Below, in pieces: positions 10,355 through 19,539 of a stretch of DNA of 64,000 nucleotides. The position numbers and the translations under genes were made by a program. Below the pieces are notes generated by a model. The model searched no databases. It was not told the origin of the DNA and saw only the letters and a program-made list of their open reading frames with translations. The DNA comes from Bacteroidales bacterium. Its GTDB lineage: Bacteria > Bacteroidota > Bacteroidia > Bacteroidales > ML635J-15. Where the stretch lies: NCBI GenBank assembly GCA_017620015.1, contig JAFZRE010000035.1, positions 49,285 through 113,284 on the forward strand, written 5' to 3'. Every line of letters starts with the position of its first letter. The first letter of the stretch is position 1.

Positions 10355-11726
10355 GATTTCTAACATATATTTCATCGGTATCGGTGGTATAGGCATGAGT
10401 GCCATCGCTCGCTATTTCAAGGCTTGCGACTATAATGTCGCTGGTTACGACCGTACTCGTAGCGAAGTTTGTACTAGCCTGGAGGAAGAAGGAATACAGG
10501 TGCATTACGATGACAACCTTAACCTTATAGGTTCTTATTACAAAGACAAGGATACAACACTTGTAATTTATACTCCGGCAATACCAAGCGACCACCACGA
10601 ATTGACATTTTTCCGTGAAAATGGCTTCGAGGTGATAAAGCGGTCCGAAGCACTTGGACGGCTTTGCGAAAAGAAAAAATGTCTCGCTGTGGCAGGTACT
10701 CATGGCAAGACTTCCATTTCGACCATAACGTCGTGCATTATGACCAGGACTAAGGAGAAATGCTCTGCTTTCCTTGGTGGCATATCGAAGAATTTCAACT
10801 CGAATCTACATCTTGAACCTAAAAGCAAGAATGTTGTCGTTGAAGCCGACGAGTTCGACCGTTCGTTCCTGCACCTTTCGCCGTCAACCGCTCTCATTAG
10901 CCATATCGAAGCCGACCATCTCGACATTTATGGCAATTATGAAAATATGGAAGCGGCTTTTGTGGAGTTTACAAACAAGATTTCCAGAAAGGGAAACCTT
11001 GTGCTTGGTCCCGACATTCCCGAAACTGTAAAGTCGCGTTTACGCAAGGACCTGAACGTATATACCTATGGCATCGAGGATTCTAAGTTCAATTTCTATG
11101 CCACAAACATTTCGTATGGCAACGGACTTTGCATTTTCGACATCAATACACCTTTCGGAACAATAAGCGAGATAAAGTATAGGATTGGCGGACGTCACAA
11201 CATTGAAAACGCAGTTGGGGCAACAGCGGTATCAATGCTCAATGGTGCTACCGCCGATGAAGTTCGCACGGGACTGGAAAATTTCATTGGTGTACTTCGC
11301 CGTTTCGACATACAGTTGCAAACCGAAAAGTGTGTCTATATTGACGATTATGCACATCATCCGGGCGAAATTTCGGCATTCCTTTCGGCTGTAAAGCAGA
11401 TTTATCCGCAGAAGAAGATAACCGCCATTTTCCAGCCGCACTTGTACACAAGGACAAGAGACTTGTACAAGGATTTTGCCGAAAGCCTTTCGGAGTGCGA
11501 CACACTTATACTTCTACCGATATATCCGGCTAGGGAACTCCCAATCGAGGGCGTTACTTCGTCGCTGATATACGACAACTGCCATGCCAAGGAAAAATAT
11601 CTCTGCGAAAAGGACGAGCTTATCGACTTGATTGGCAAGTTGAAACCTGAACTGTTACTTACCATGGGGGCTGGTGATATTGACAGATTTGTAAAACCAA
11701 TAACATATTATTTGTCGGAAAAATGA
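10344..11726 (+). CDS. murC: UDP-MurNAc:L-alanine ligase MurC
   Basis: MurC is the ATP-dependent Mur ligase that adds L-alanine to UDP-MurNAc. I place the start at the ATG at 10344 because the family N-terminus, IYFIGIGGIGMSA, begins nine residues after it; a longer frame from a TTG at 10317 would only add murG-overlapping sequence. The protein is then 460 residues. The Rossmann loop GIGGIGMSA is at 12-20 and the ATP loop GTHGKT at 118-123. The motif DEFDRSFLHL and the C-terminal DYAHHPGEI are intact. It overlaps murG by 11 bp and ftsQ by 4 bp. Confidence 0.96.
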   Translation: MKSKISNIYFIGIGGIGMSAIARYFKACDYNVAGYDRTRSEVCTSLEEEGIQVHYDDNLNLIGSYYKDKDTTLVIYTPAIPSDHHELTFFRENGFEVIKRSEALGRLCEKKKCLAVAGTHGKTSISTITSCIMTRTKEKCSAFLGGISKNFNSNLHLEPKSKNVVVEADEFDRSFLHLSPSTALISHIEADHLDIYGNYENMEAAFVEFTNKISRKGNLVLGPDIPETVKSRLRKDLNVYTYGIEDSKFNFYATNISYGNGLCIFDINTPFGTISEIKYRIGGRHNIENAVGATAVSMLNGATADEVRTGLENFIGVLRRFDIQLQTEKCVYIDDYAHHPGEISAFLSAVKQIYPQKKITAIFQPHLYTRTRDLYKDFAESLSECDTLILLPIYPARELPIEGVTSSLIYDNCHAKEKYLCEKDELIDLIGKLKPELLLTMGAGDIDRFVKPITYYLSEK

Positions 11727-12526
11727 AAATAAGAAAAGCGTATAAGATTATTGTAGGCGTAATTCTAGTAACCGCCTACATCGTTGCAACTGGCATATTT
11801 GTTAAACGCAAATATGCGGAACTAACTTGCAACTCGATAAACATTGAAATAGATAACGCCCATTCGTTTGTAAGCAACGATGTCGTGAAGAATATTCTCA
11901 GCGATGGCGGAATGGTGATTGATTCTACCGTGAAGTTCTCGGAAATAAATTTTGCCGAGATAGAACGACTGGTAAGCGAAAACGTTTACGTTGAGGAAAC
12001 ACAGGCATATGGCGATTTCAAAGGTAATGTCTATGTGAAAATCAAGCAGCGTGCACCTATGATTAGGATTATGACCGAGGATTCGGCTTCGTTTTACCTT
12101 GACAGTCAAATGAAAGTAATGCCCTTGTGCGACTACTATACGGCCGATGTAATGGTTTTGTCGGGACATCTGAGTTCAAACTGCTTTTATTCATCGGATT
12201 CTGTTGATAACTATAATGTAAACACTGATAAAAATTCATTGAAAATTGATGATATTTGCAAGTTCGTTGACTATTTGCAGTCCGACGAGCTGTGGAGCAA
12301 CCAGATTGCGCAGGTATATGTTAACGCTTCTAACGAGGTGGAACTTGTGCCGCGTGTAGGGAACCACATAATACTGCTTGGCGGACTAGATAGTTACGAA
12401 AAGAAAATGAATAAGTTGGAGGCCATGTATAGCGAGGGATTCGCAATTTCGGGCTGGAATGCTTATTCGCTTATTAATTTGAAATACAAGGATCAGGTAA
12501 TTTGTAAAAGACGCAATAATGGATGA
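11723..12526 (+). CDS. ftsQ: Cell division protein FtsQ
   Basis: This is a 267-residue bitopic protein with one transmembrane helix (about 7-26) after a short basic N-terminus and a periplasmic part with a POTRA-like segment (about 35-110, including VYVKIKQRAPMIRIM) followed by the FtsQ/DivIB beta domain (about 110-250, including LWSNQIAQVYVN and VELVPRVGNHIILLG). FtsQ links FtsL/FtsB to the divisome. Sequence conservation in this family is weak; the domain order and position between murC and ftsA support the call. It overlaps murC by 4 bp and ftsA by 8 bp. Confidence 0.9.
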   Translation: MKIRKAYKIIVGVILVTAYIVATGIFVKRKYAELTCNSINIEIDNAHSFVSNDVVKNILSDGGMVIDSTVKFSEINFAEIERLVSENVYVEETQAYGDFKGNVYVKIKQRAPMIRIMTEDSASFYLDSQMKVMPLCDYYTADVMVLSGHLSSNCFYSSDSVDNYNVNTDKNSLKIDDICKFVDYLQSDELWSNQIAQVYVNASNEVELVPRVGNHIILLGGLDSYEKKMNKLEAMYSEGFAISGWNAYSLINLKYKDQVICKRRNNG

Positions 12527-13838
12527 CACTAAGAAAATAATCGCAGCAATCGACATAGGAACTACAAAGATTGCTACCGTTGCCGCATGTGAGAATAACG
12601 GCAAATTCGATATTCTTGGCTTTGGAACTGCCCAGTCGAATGGAATCAAGCATGGAGTAGTGCGCAATATTGAGGATACTGTAAGGGCTATAACAGAATC
12701 TCTCAATCGTCTTGGAGAAGGCTATGATGCCGATTTCAAGGAAGTGTATGTAGGTATTGCTGGACAGTACGTTAAGACAACCGACAATACTTGTCGCGTG
12801 CTTGTGAACGGTATTGTTACAGAGAGGCATTTGACCGAACTTAGGGATATGGCAATGAACGTTGTGCGCCCTGGTTCTGAAACCATTGATGTCATATTGC
12901 TTTCGTATTCGATAAACGGAACTGTCGTTGACAATCCTTTGGGTAAGCAATGCGAATATCTCTATGGAAATTTCCATGTCATTACGGGGCAGACTATGAT
13001 GGTCAACAATATCAAGAAGTGTGTCGTTCAGGCAGGACTTGATGTCCGTACTGTCTTCCTTGAGCCACTTGCATCTGCCGAAGCTGTGCTTACCGATGAG
13101 GAAAAGCACAAGGGTGTCGCCTTGATTGATATAGGCGGTGGTACATCCGACCTTGCTGTGTATAAGGACGGTGAAGTCATCCATACTGCAGTCATTCCGA
13201 TTGGCGGAGCAACTGTTACAGGCGACATTAGGGACAAGTTTGGCATAACATACGAACAGGCCGAAAGTATGAAGTGCTTGTACGGAAGTGCTGTGCATGT
13301 TTCTGGTCCCGATGTCAGCATAGAGGTTAAGACCGCAAAGGTCAACAGCAACATTTATGTTTCGCGCAACGAAATGTCCGAAGTCATTCAGGCTCGTATG
13401 GAGGAAATCTTGAATGCTGTTAAGTTCCAGCTTGAGACTGTGTATGCCGACAAGGTTCCTGCTGGCGTAGTGATGACTGGTGGCGGTTCGCTTGTTGCAA
13501 ACCTCAACCAGCTTGCAAGTTTTATACTCAAGAACAGCATACGTTTGGCTAGCCCTATTTCTAACATCGAAGGCAAATTCGCCGATTCCCTAAAGAAACC
13601 ACAGTATTCAACCGTTGTCGGACTTATAAAGAAAGGATTCGATTTTGAACAGGGACTTAGGAAGAAAGAATTGGTAGAACAGAAGCCTGAACCTATGCCC
13701 AAGCCCGAACCAGAACCAACGCCGGAACCTGTTACGGAACCCGAGAAAAAGGAACCAGAAAAGAAACAGGAGAAGCCGAAGAGAAGATTTGGCGATATGT
13801 TTAGGAACTTGATGGATAAAATAGATGAAGACGAATAG
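12519..13838 (+). CDS. ftsA: Cell division protein FtsA
   Basis: FtsA is an actin-like ATPase that tethers FtsZ filaments to the membrane. The 439-residue protein has the phosphate-1 loop IDIGTTK (11-17), the 1C/SHS2 subdomain, phosphate 2 (LIDIGGGTSDLAV, near 204) and the adenosine motif MTGGGSLV. After the actin fold comes a Pro/Glu/Lys-rich linker (about 385-418) made of short PEP-type repeats. It ends in a basic-amphipathic segment (RRFGDMFRNLMDKI) that fits the C-terminal membrane-targeting helix. The start overlaps ftsQ; ftsZ follows after 20 bp. Confidence 0.96.
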   Translation: MDDTKKIIAAIDIGTTKIATVAACENNGKFDILGFGTAQSNGIKHGVVRNIEDTVRAITESLNRLGEGYDADFKEVYVGIAGQYVKTTDNTCRVLVNGIVTERHLTELRDMAMNVVRPGSETIDVILLSYSINGTVVDNPLGKQCEYLYGNFHVITGQTMMVNNIKKCVVQAGLDVRTVFLEPLASAEAVLTDEEKHKGVALIDIGGGTSDLAVYKDGEVIHTAVIPIGGATVTGDIRDKFGITYEQAESMKCLYGSAVHVSGPDVSIEVKTAKVNSNIYVSRNEMSEVIQARMEEILNAVKFQLETVYADKVPAGVVMTGGGSLVANLNQLASFILKNSIRLASPISNIEGKFADSLKKPQYSTVVGLIKKGFDFEQGLRKKELVEQKPEPMPKPEPEPTPEPVTEPEKKEPEKKQEKPKRRFGDMFRNLMDKIDEDE

Positions 13839-13858
13839 TAACAACTAAATCTATTATT

Positions 13859-15127
13859 ATGGAATATAAATATAACGATGATTTCCAATGCATTTCGGCT
13901 ACCGATGTCGCCGAGCAGAAAAATATAAAGATACAGCCTGTAAATGCTGATGGCATTTCTGTAGGACCAGACAATTCGGAAGATGTGCACAACATAATAA
14001 AGGTTATCGGTGTTGGTGGTGGCGGTAGCAATGCTGTTAACCAGCTAGCAAAATCAGGCATTATGGGTGTTGACCTCATTGTTTGTAATACCGACAGACA
14101 GGCTCTGAACGATAGCCTTGCATCCACAAAGATTCAGCTTGGCAAGAAGTTGACTTGTGGTCTTGGCGCAGGCAACGACCCTAAGGTCGGCGAAGATGCT
14201 GCAAAGGAAAACTTGCAGGAAGTAGTTGACCTATTTGACGATAATACCAAAATGGTTTTCGTGACAGCCGGTATGGGTGGTGGTACTGGAACTGGTGCAG
14301 CTCCTGTAATTGCTAAAGCTGCAAAGGACAATGGAATGCTTACTATTGGCGTTGTTACTGTGCCATTCACTACCGAAGGAACACAACGTATAAATCAGGC
14401 TAACGAAGGTGTGATGAAAATGCGTGAAGCAGTTGATGCACTATTGGTCATAAACGATGATAAGCTTATCGAATTTGACGACTGTACATTCTCCAATGCG
14501 TTCCAGAAGGCCGACGAGGTGGTTGTTACTGCAACAAAGGGTATCGCCGAAATAATAACAAGGCACGGTCATGTAAACGTTGACTTCCGCGATGTCAATT
14601 CTGTGATGAAGGATAGCGGTGTGGCTCTGCTCGGTTCTGCCGAAGCTTCGGGCGAAGGACGTGACATTAAGGCTATTTCCGAAGCATTGGATTCTCCATT
14701 GCTCCACGATAACGATATCAAAGGGGCAAAGAATATTTTGCTTAATATAACCACTCCAAGTGGCGAACACGAACTTACAATGAAGGAGTTCGGAAATATA
14801 ACCAAGCATCTTACAAAGGTGGCAGGACAGGGAACAAACGTTATTTGGGGTACTTGCTACGATAACAATCTTGGCGAAAGCATTCGTACTACGGTGATTG
14901 CCACAGGCTTCCCTCACGATAATAAGCCTATGCCAACTCCTCCGGAAGTAAGCACTATCGAATTTGGTCAGCCTCTGCCGATGAATGAGGTGGCGCTTAA
15001 TCCTGCAGAGATGCGTTCGCCGAGCGATTTCAAGCACATGAGCGACTTGGACAAGTTGAACGATGATGCTTATCTTGCAAGCCTTGAAAACGAAACGGCT
15101 CTTGACAGGAAAAACAGAAACAACTAA
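13859..15127 (+). CDS. ftsZ: Cell division GTPase FtsZ
   Basis: FtsZ is the tubulin homologue that forms the Z ring. The 422-residue protein starts with about 45 non-conserved residues. Then come the nucleotide loop GVGGGGSNA (51-59), the tubulin signature GGGTGTG (140-146) and the T7 synergy loop NVDFRDV. The core ends near TVIATGF. The C-terminal tail is short (about 60 residues) and ends in a charged stretch, DRKNRNN, rather than the E. coli-type peptide; Bacteroidetes tails differ. It is the last division gene of the unit, with yqeY 11 bp downstream. Confidence 0.98.
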   Translation: MEYKYNDDFQCISATDVAEQKNIKIQPVNADGISVGPDNSEDVHNIIKVIGVGGGGSNAVNQLAKSGIMGVDLIVCNTDRQALNDSLASTKIQLGKKLTCGLGAGNDPKVGEDAAKENLQEVVDLFDDNTKMVFVTAGMGGGTGTGAAPVIAKAAKDNGMLTIGVVTVPFTTEGTQRINQANEGVMKMREAVDALLVINDDKLIEFDDCTFSNAFQKADEVVVTATKGIAEIITRHGHVNVDFRDVNSVMKDSGVALLGSAEASGEGRDIKAISEALDSPLLHDNDIKGAKNILLNITTPSGEHELTMKEFGNITKHLTKVAGQGTNVIWGTCYDNNLGESIRTTVIATGFPHDNKPMPTPPEVSTIEFGQPLPMNEVALNPAEMRSPSDFKHMSDLDKLNDDAYLASLENETALDRKNRNN

Positions 15128-15138
15128 AAAGTACAACT

Positions 15139-15585
15139 ATGAGTATATTTGAACAGGTAAACGAAGATATTAAGAGGGCAATGCTTGCCCGCGAGAAGGA
15201 AAAACTCGAAGGCTTGCGTGCTGTTAAGGCTGCATTTTTGCTGGCTAAGACCGAAGGTGGCAATGTAGAACTGACTCCCGACAAGGAGATGCAGATAATC
15301 CAGAAACTTGTTAAGCAGCGTCGCGAAACTGCCGACTTGTACAAGTCGCAGAACCGACCCGATCTTGCCGACAAGGAATTGGCTCAGGCCGATGTTATTG
15401 CTGGCTATCTGCCAAAGCAGTTGTCGGCAGACGAAGTGAAGGCTGTGGTTGCCGAAATTATTAAGGAAACAGGTGCTAGCACTATTAAGGACATGGGTAA
15501 GGTAATGGGTGCTGCAAGTGCAAAGCTCGCTGGCCAGACCGACAACAAGACCCTTTCTGGAATAGTGAAGGAAATGTTAGGATAA
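15139..15585 (+). CDS. yqeY: GatB/YqeY domain protein
   Basis: This is a 148-residue soluble helical protein of the YqeY family, related to the C-terminal tail domain of GatB, the amidotransferase subunit that makes Gln-tRNA or Asn-tRNA. Family features include AMLAREKEKLEGLRAVKAA at about 14-32, the RRETADLYKSQNRPDLADKE stretch and IKDMGKVMGA near the C-terminus. The standalone protein's role is not settled; a tRNA-binding role is inferred from the GatB relationship. It ends the division cluster just before a strong terminator. Confidence 0.92.
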   Translation: MSIFEQVNEDIKRAMLAREKEKLEGLRAVKAAFLLAKTEGGNVELTPDKEMQIIQKLVKQRRETADLYKSQNRPDLADKELAQADVIAGYLPKQLSADEVKAVVAEIIKETGASTIKDMGKVMGAASAKLAGQTDNKTLSGIVKEMLG

Positions 15586-15620
15586 CAATTGATAATTGAC
15601 AATGAGCAATTTACAATGAA

Positions 15621-15655
15621 TAATAGTGGTGTCGTTGCGACACCACTATTATTTT
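15621..15655 (+). terminator. Hairpin terminator at the end of the division cluster
   Basis: A perfect 14-bp stem (15621-15634 pairing with 15638-15651) with a TTG loop is followed by TTTT. It lies 36 bp after the yqeY stop and just before the stop of the convergent T9SS gene, so it probably ends transcription of the 15-kb division cluster and may serve both strands. Confidence 0.85.
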
Positions 15656-15659
15656 GATA

Positions 15660-18242
15660 TTATTCCTTTGCGAATCGTAATATCTGCGAATCTTGGTTGT
15701 TTGTTCCAATGATTCTTAACAAATAAATTCCTGCTTTAAGGTTTTCTACATCTAGAGAAATGTTGAATTTCTCAACATCAATTTTTGATATTATTTTCCC
15801 TGCTGACGAAATTATTTCGATTGATGAAATTATTTTAGACGATACTATGTTTAGCAATGAGCTTGTAGGGTTTGGGAAAAGCATGATGTTGGAATTAAGA
15901 TTTTTGTCATTGCCAGATTCAATGGCGAATAATGCGATATAAGTAGCATCGCAAGTTACAACAATTTCTCTTGGATTGTCTTGATTGCCATCCGACCATG
16001 AATCGAAGATATTACCATCGTTTGGAATAGCTTCGAGTGATATTGTCGTTCCTGCTTCAAAAATGCCACTACCCGTAACTGTTCCCATATCGGGGTTAAG
16101 GCTGTATGCATTTATGTAGAAACATGGATTTCCAGGAGCAAATAGTGCAACGAATGTTGAGTCGCACAGAACATTTACAATTCTCGGGTTATCTGTATTA
16201 CCATCGTCCCACGACACAAAATGATACCCTTCTGTTGGTACAGCAAGCAGTGTTGCTTTATTGAATGCATAATATTCCCCACCGCCAGTGACACTCCCAA
16301 GAGAGTCTGCTTCTGGCTCTGCAGTAATTATAAATGGCAAAACTAGTCCATTATCTATTATGTTAGAAAACTGCCTTACTAAACTTCTTGTATTATGGAT
16401 TATTTCAATCTGGTAGAAATATCCAGTATTTTCGGTTGCTGTTGTGTCAGTGTATGAGTATAAGTTAGCGGCAACAGTGTCTATAGCCTCAAGGCTTACT
16501 GGCGAAAAACCTCTGTAGATTACACACGAGTCGGTGCTTGATGCTTCATAGTGCGACCACGATAGCACCCAGTTGTCATTTTCGTCGCTGCTAATGTTGA
16601 GGAACAAAGTCTCGCGAATGTCGCTCATCTGCGACTCTCCGCATTCGTCAACCGATGTTACACGATAGCGGTACGACTGTTCCGAAGGGTCAACAGTTTC
16701 GTCAATCCAGTAGTTTGTTTCCGATGCAGGAACCACTTCAGCAAGTAGCCATTGAGAATCGCGTTCGCGGTAAATGTAGTATGCTTGTGTTCCGTATCCT
16801 TCCAATGGTATCCAGCTGACTACCACTTGATTTTCTGTATTTATGCTTGCTGTACCTATTTCTGGTATTCTAGCTTCAAATGCAACATTCACATCTATAG
16901 AGGTTTCGTGAGTACAACCCCAATTATCTGTCAAGGAAAATGTATATGGCACAGGACCTTCGTTTGTGGCAGGAACAAATGCTGTTGACACTAGGTTTCC
17001 TTGTTCTCCGTTTGTTATACCATCTCCACTCCACGACGCCGTGTTTATATCATATGTAGTAGTAAAACTCCATTCATCGTTTATGCTTTGAATGCCATTG
17101 CCGAAAAATATGCCCCATTCGAAAAGATATCCATCATCACCTAATGCGTGATCCACAACATATAGTTTCCATCTGCCGTTAAGTGGGCAACCTATCAATG
17201 ATTCCATACTTTCGTATGGACCATAGTGCAGCCCTGGGATAACTACGCTGTCGTATTCTATGTTGCCACATGGGTCAGTATACACTATTAATTCTTTCGG
17301 ACTATCAATGCCGAATGGTATAGTTCCGTTGGAATAAATATTGTAAGTGAAGCCTTCGCCTGGTGTATAATAACAATCATTATTCGATGATGGGTCTGGG
17401 GCAAGTCCTAAATGGGTATAACGTCCGCCTTTTGAACCTTCAAGGTATACACCACCAGTATTTGTCCAATTAAGTCCCTGGTCTGATACGACTTCTTGTG
17501 TCTCCGAACCTAAAAATGCATGAAGCATGCATTTTTTGCCAGAAGGACATTCGATCATAAATTCGAGGTCGCCAAAATAGGAATGCTCAATATTTAGATA
17601 TATGTGGTCAATGTCGTCAACAGTCTGAATCCTAGTGCTATTATTTAATTCGTTAATGATTAAACTTGATTGTACACCAACTCCTATATAACTTTGTCCT
17701 TGTTTTACAAAGCCAGAACGAGCAGCCGTCCAAGTTTCTTGTGTTGGTTCTGTTGCCTCAAAATATACTTCTGTGTCTCTACAAATATACTGTCTGCTTG
17801 TCGTTAAATATGTATTTGGCGCCATTGATACTCTGAATCGAATAGCGTTGTCGTTTGAATTGCATATATGTGACGAACTCCAGGCTTCACACTTAACCTC
17901 GTAACCACCACCTCTGCTAAACGCATATTTGAAAACCCGTCCACGTCCAAGTGGTATTGTATCGTACCACATGTAAGCAAGATTATCTCCTTTCGTCATC
18001 ATCCAATAAAAATTAAGATTTTGTATCGAATCATCCTGTATTTCATTGTCATTATTTATGAATTCTTCGGTAGCAATGAAGGTTATGGTATCTCCGATGC
18101 AGACATCATAAAATTGTTGATTGTCCGCCTCTATTGTTGGGGAGACATTCAAATCTATGTATATATTAAACTGACGTTGTGCAAATGTGGTCAAGCCTAT
18201 TGTACATAACGCCATCAATAAAAAGAATCTGATATTTCTCAT
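15660..18242 (-). CDS. Large T9SS type A-sorted surface/secreted protein
   Basis: This is an 860-residue secreted multi-domain protein. I choose the ATG at 18242 because MRNIRFFLLMALCTIGLTTF is a typical signal peptide; a longer frame would bury it. In order: a PKD-like or Ig-like part (about 20-190); a proprotein-convertase P-domain-like beta sandwich (about 200-382, with YFGDLEFMIECPSG and GRWKLYVVD); fibronectin III-like segments (about 435-630); two InlB-type repeats (about 640-765, with YHFVSWDDGNTDNPR and FDSWSDGNQDNPR); and a C-terminal T9SS type A sorting domain (about 785-860, MLFPNPTSSLLNI, then GIYLLRI). No protease catalytic domain is visible, so an adhesin or binding role is only an inference. 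Base composition is more AT-rich than the division cluster. Confidence 0.85.
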   Translation of the reverse strand: MRNIRFFLLMALCTIGLTTFAQRQFNIYIDLNVSPTIEADNQQFYDVCIGDTITFIATEEFINNDNEIQDDSIQNLNFYWMMTKGDNLAYMWYDTIPLGRGRVFKYAFSRGGGYEVKCEAWSSSHICNSNDNAIRFRVSMAPNTYLTTSRQYICRDTEVYFEATEPTQETWTAARSGFVKQGQSYIGVGVQSSLIINELNNSTRIQTVDDIDHIYLNIEHSYFGDLEFMIECPSGKKCMLHAFLGSETQEVVSDQGLNWTNTGGVYLEGSKGGRYTHLGLAPDPSSNNDCYYTPGEGFTYNIYSNGTIPFGIDSPKELIVYTDPCGNIEYDSVVIPGLHYGPYESMESLIGCPLNGRWKLYVVDHALGDDGYLFEWGIFFGNGIQSINDEWSFTTTYDINTASWSGDGITNGEQGNLVSTAFVPATNEGPVPYTFSLTDNWGCTHETSIDVNVAFEARIPEIGTASINTENQVVVSWIPLEGYGTQAYYIYRERDSQWLLAEVVPASETNYWIDETVDPSEQSYRYRVTSVDECGESQMSDIRETLFLNISSDENDNWVLSWSHYEASSTDSCVIYRGFSPVSLEAIDTVAANLYSYTDTTATENTGYFYQIEIIHNTRSLVRQFSNIIDNGLVLPFIITAEPEADSLGSVTGGGEYYAFNKATLLAVPTEGYHFVSWDDGNTDNPRIVNVLCDSTFVALFAPGNPCFYINAYSLNPDMGTVTGSGIFEAGTTISLEAIPNDGNIFDSWSDGNQDNPREIVVTCDATYIALFAIESGNDKNLNSNIMLFPNPTSSLLNIVSSKIISSIEIISSAGKIISKIDVEKFNISLDVENLKAGIYLLRIIGTNNQDSQILRFAKE

Positions 18243-18283
18243 ATATGCTGTTGTTAATCTGTTTCTTGCCAAACATTTTGCCG

Positions 18284-18291
18284 CAAATATA
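18284..18291 (-). promoter_or_regulatory. Bacteroidetes -7 box upstream of the T9SS gene
   Basis: On the minus strand these bases read TATATTTG, matching the Bacteroidetes -7 consensus TAnnTTTG. The start codon is 41 bp downstream, allowing a leader of about 35 nt. No clear TTTG -33 box is present. Confidence 0.5.
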
Positions 18292-18414
18292 ATATTTTTT
18301 TGAGAGTAAAAGCATAAAATAGTGTTTAGTAACATTTTTATGTGAATTTCAACTTTCAAGTTTCACTTTTCACCTTTCAATTTTTTTATTAATTTTGCAA
18401 AAAATTTTAAAGCT

Positions 18415-18702
18415 ATGGCAAGTAGAAAAGTATTAAAGAGAGACATTGATTACATGACAAGCGAACTTTTGTCGGACTGCGTATTGTATGTTGACTTGTA
18501 TCCGGCACAGCCGACCGAGCCTGTTACTGAAATCATCAACAACGTATTGCTCAAGAAGCAGGAAGTATTTTCGAAGATTAACACTCCGACTTCGAAGATG
18601 GAAAAGAAGGCAGTAAAGGAAAACTATAAGGGTTATATTTCCGAAATGCTTACCGCCGTAAACGAAGGCTACGAAAAGTTAAGCAAGCTGCCGCGCAAGT
18701 AA
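18415..18702 (+). CDS. Small conserved hypothetical protein
   Basis: This is a 95-residue acidic/basic mixed soluble protein without signal peptide, membrane helix or metal motif. It reads as mostly helical, and proteins of this kind are widespread in Bacteroidetes without known function. A TAATTTTG box (18390-18397) lies 17 bp before the ATG, close to the -7 consensus. Its stop overlaps the start of the following metallopeptidase gene by one base (TAATG), so the two are probably translated together. I cannot name a function. Confidence 0.8.
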   Translation: MASRKVLKRDIDYMTSELLSDCVLYVDLYPAQPTEPVTEIINNVLLKKQEVFSKINTPTSKMEKKAVKENYKGYISEMLTAVNEGYEKLSKLPRK

Positions 18703-19439
18703 TGCAGCGAATCATTAGTGTCGAAGGCATTGGCGAAGTGGTTGTGGCCAAGCGTCGCAATTGTAATTCAATGCGTTTGACCGTACATCCCGAAAAGGGA
18801 GTGCATCTATCCATACCTTTCAGGGTCAGTTACTCTGACGCTGAAAGGTTTGTTTTTGAACATCGCGACTGGATTGCCAGGACCATGCAGGAGCAAAAAC
18901 AGAAAGGCGTAAAGCGTATATTCACTCCGCAGTCGCATTTCACTTGCCGAAGTACAAAGTTACAATTCTCGCCAACCGATGCTCAGAAAAGAATACTGTC
19001 TGCACGGATAAACGACCATATTGTTACAATTTTTTATAATCCAGAACTGGTTGATTTTAATCTTGATACCGTGCAGAATTTCATAAAGAAGGTTATTCTC
19101 GCTTCGATGCAAAAGGAAGCCGAAAAGATACTTTTTCCACGTGTCAATGAGATTTCAACCCGCACAAACCTTCCTTTCCGTAAAGTTTCAATCGGGAATG
19201 CCCAAACTCGATGGGGCACTTGCAGTTCTCGCAACGATATAATATTGTCCTGTCGTCTATTGCTTTTGCCCGACTATCTTGTTGACTTTGTCATTCTGCA
19301 CGAACTTTGCCACATTGCTCACAAAAACCATGGTCCGAAGTTTCACGCATTGCTTGACAAACTTTCGGGTGGCAAAGAAGTACAGTACGATAAGGAACTT
19401 AAAGGATATAATGGGCGAATCTTGCCTGATAAGGAGTAG
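18702..19439 (+). CDS. YgjP-type (DUF45) zinc metallopeptidase
   Basis: This 245-residue protein belongs to the YgjP/DUF45 family, related to SprT and to M48-type peptidases. The zinc motif HELCH is at residues 200-204 with the third histidine at 215 in NHGPKFH. Upstream family motifs are also present (VTVHPEKGVHLSIP-like opening and GNAQTRWGTCSS before the zinc site). The N-terminal half is the usual mixed alpha/beta domain. Cellular substrate is unknown; in several bacteria the family is linked to restriction systems, but no such genes are nearby here. Confidence 0.85.
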   Translation: MQRIISVEGIGEVVVAKRRNCNSMRLTVHPEKGVHLSIPFRVSYSDAERFVFEHRDWIARTMQEQKQKGVKRIFTPQSHFTCRSTKLQFSPTDAQKRILSARINDHIVTIFYNPELVDFNLDTVQNFIKKVILASMQKEAEKILFPRVNEISTRTNLPFRKVSIGNAQTRWGTCSSRNDIILSCRLLLLPDYLVDFVILHELCHIAHKNHGPKFHALLDKLSGGKEVQYDKELKGYNGRILPDKE

Positions 19440-19518
19440 ATATTTAGAATATTGTGGAGCCACAATTTGAAATGCCTTGCATTTGCGTTTTTTGCTATGA
19501 ATTAATGCAAATATTTCG

Positions 19519-19526
19519 TATCTTTG
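19519..19526 (+). promoter_or_regulatory. -7 box upstream of recQ
   Basis: TATCTTTG matches TAnnTTTG 13 bp before the recQ ATG, so the transcript would have a very short leader. A TTTG lies at 19491-19494, 24 bp upstream of the box, slightly further than the usual 19-21 bp. Confidence 0.55.
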
Positions 19527-19539
19527 CCTTTTCAACATA

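Noticed and set aside
12474..13298. A 274-codon minus-strand frame opposite ftsA
   Set aside because: It is a shadow of ftsA with no recognisable motifs, promoter or conserved neighbours.
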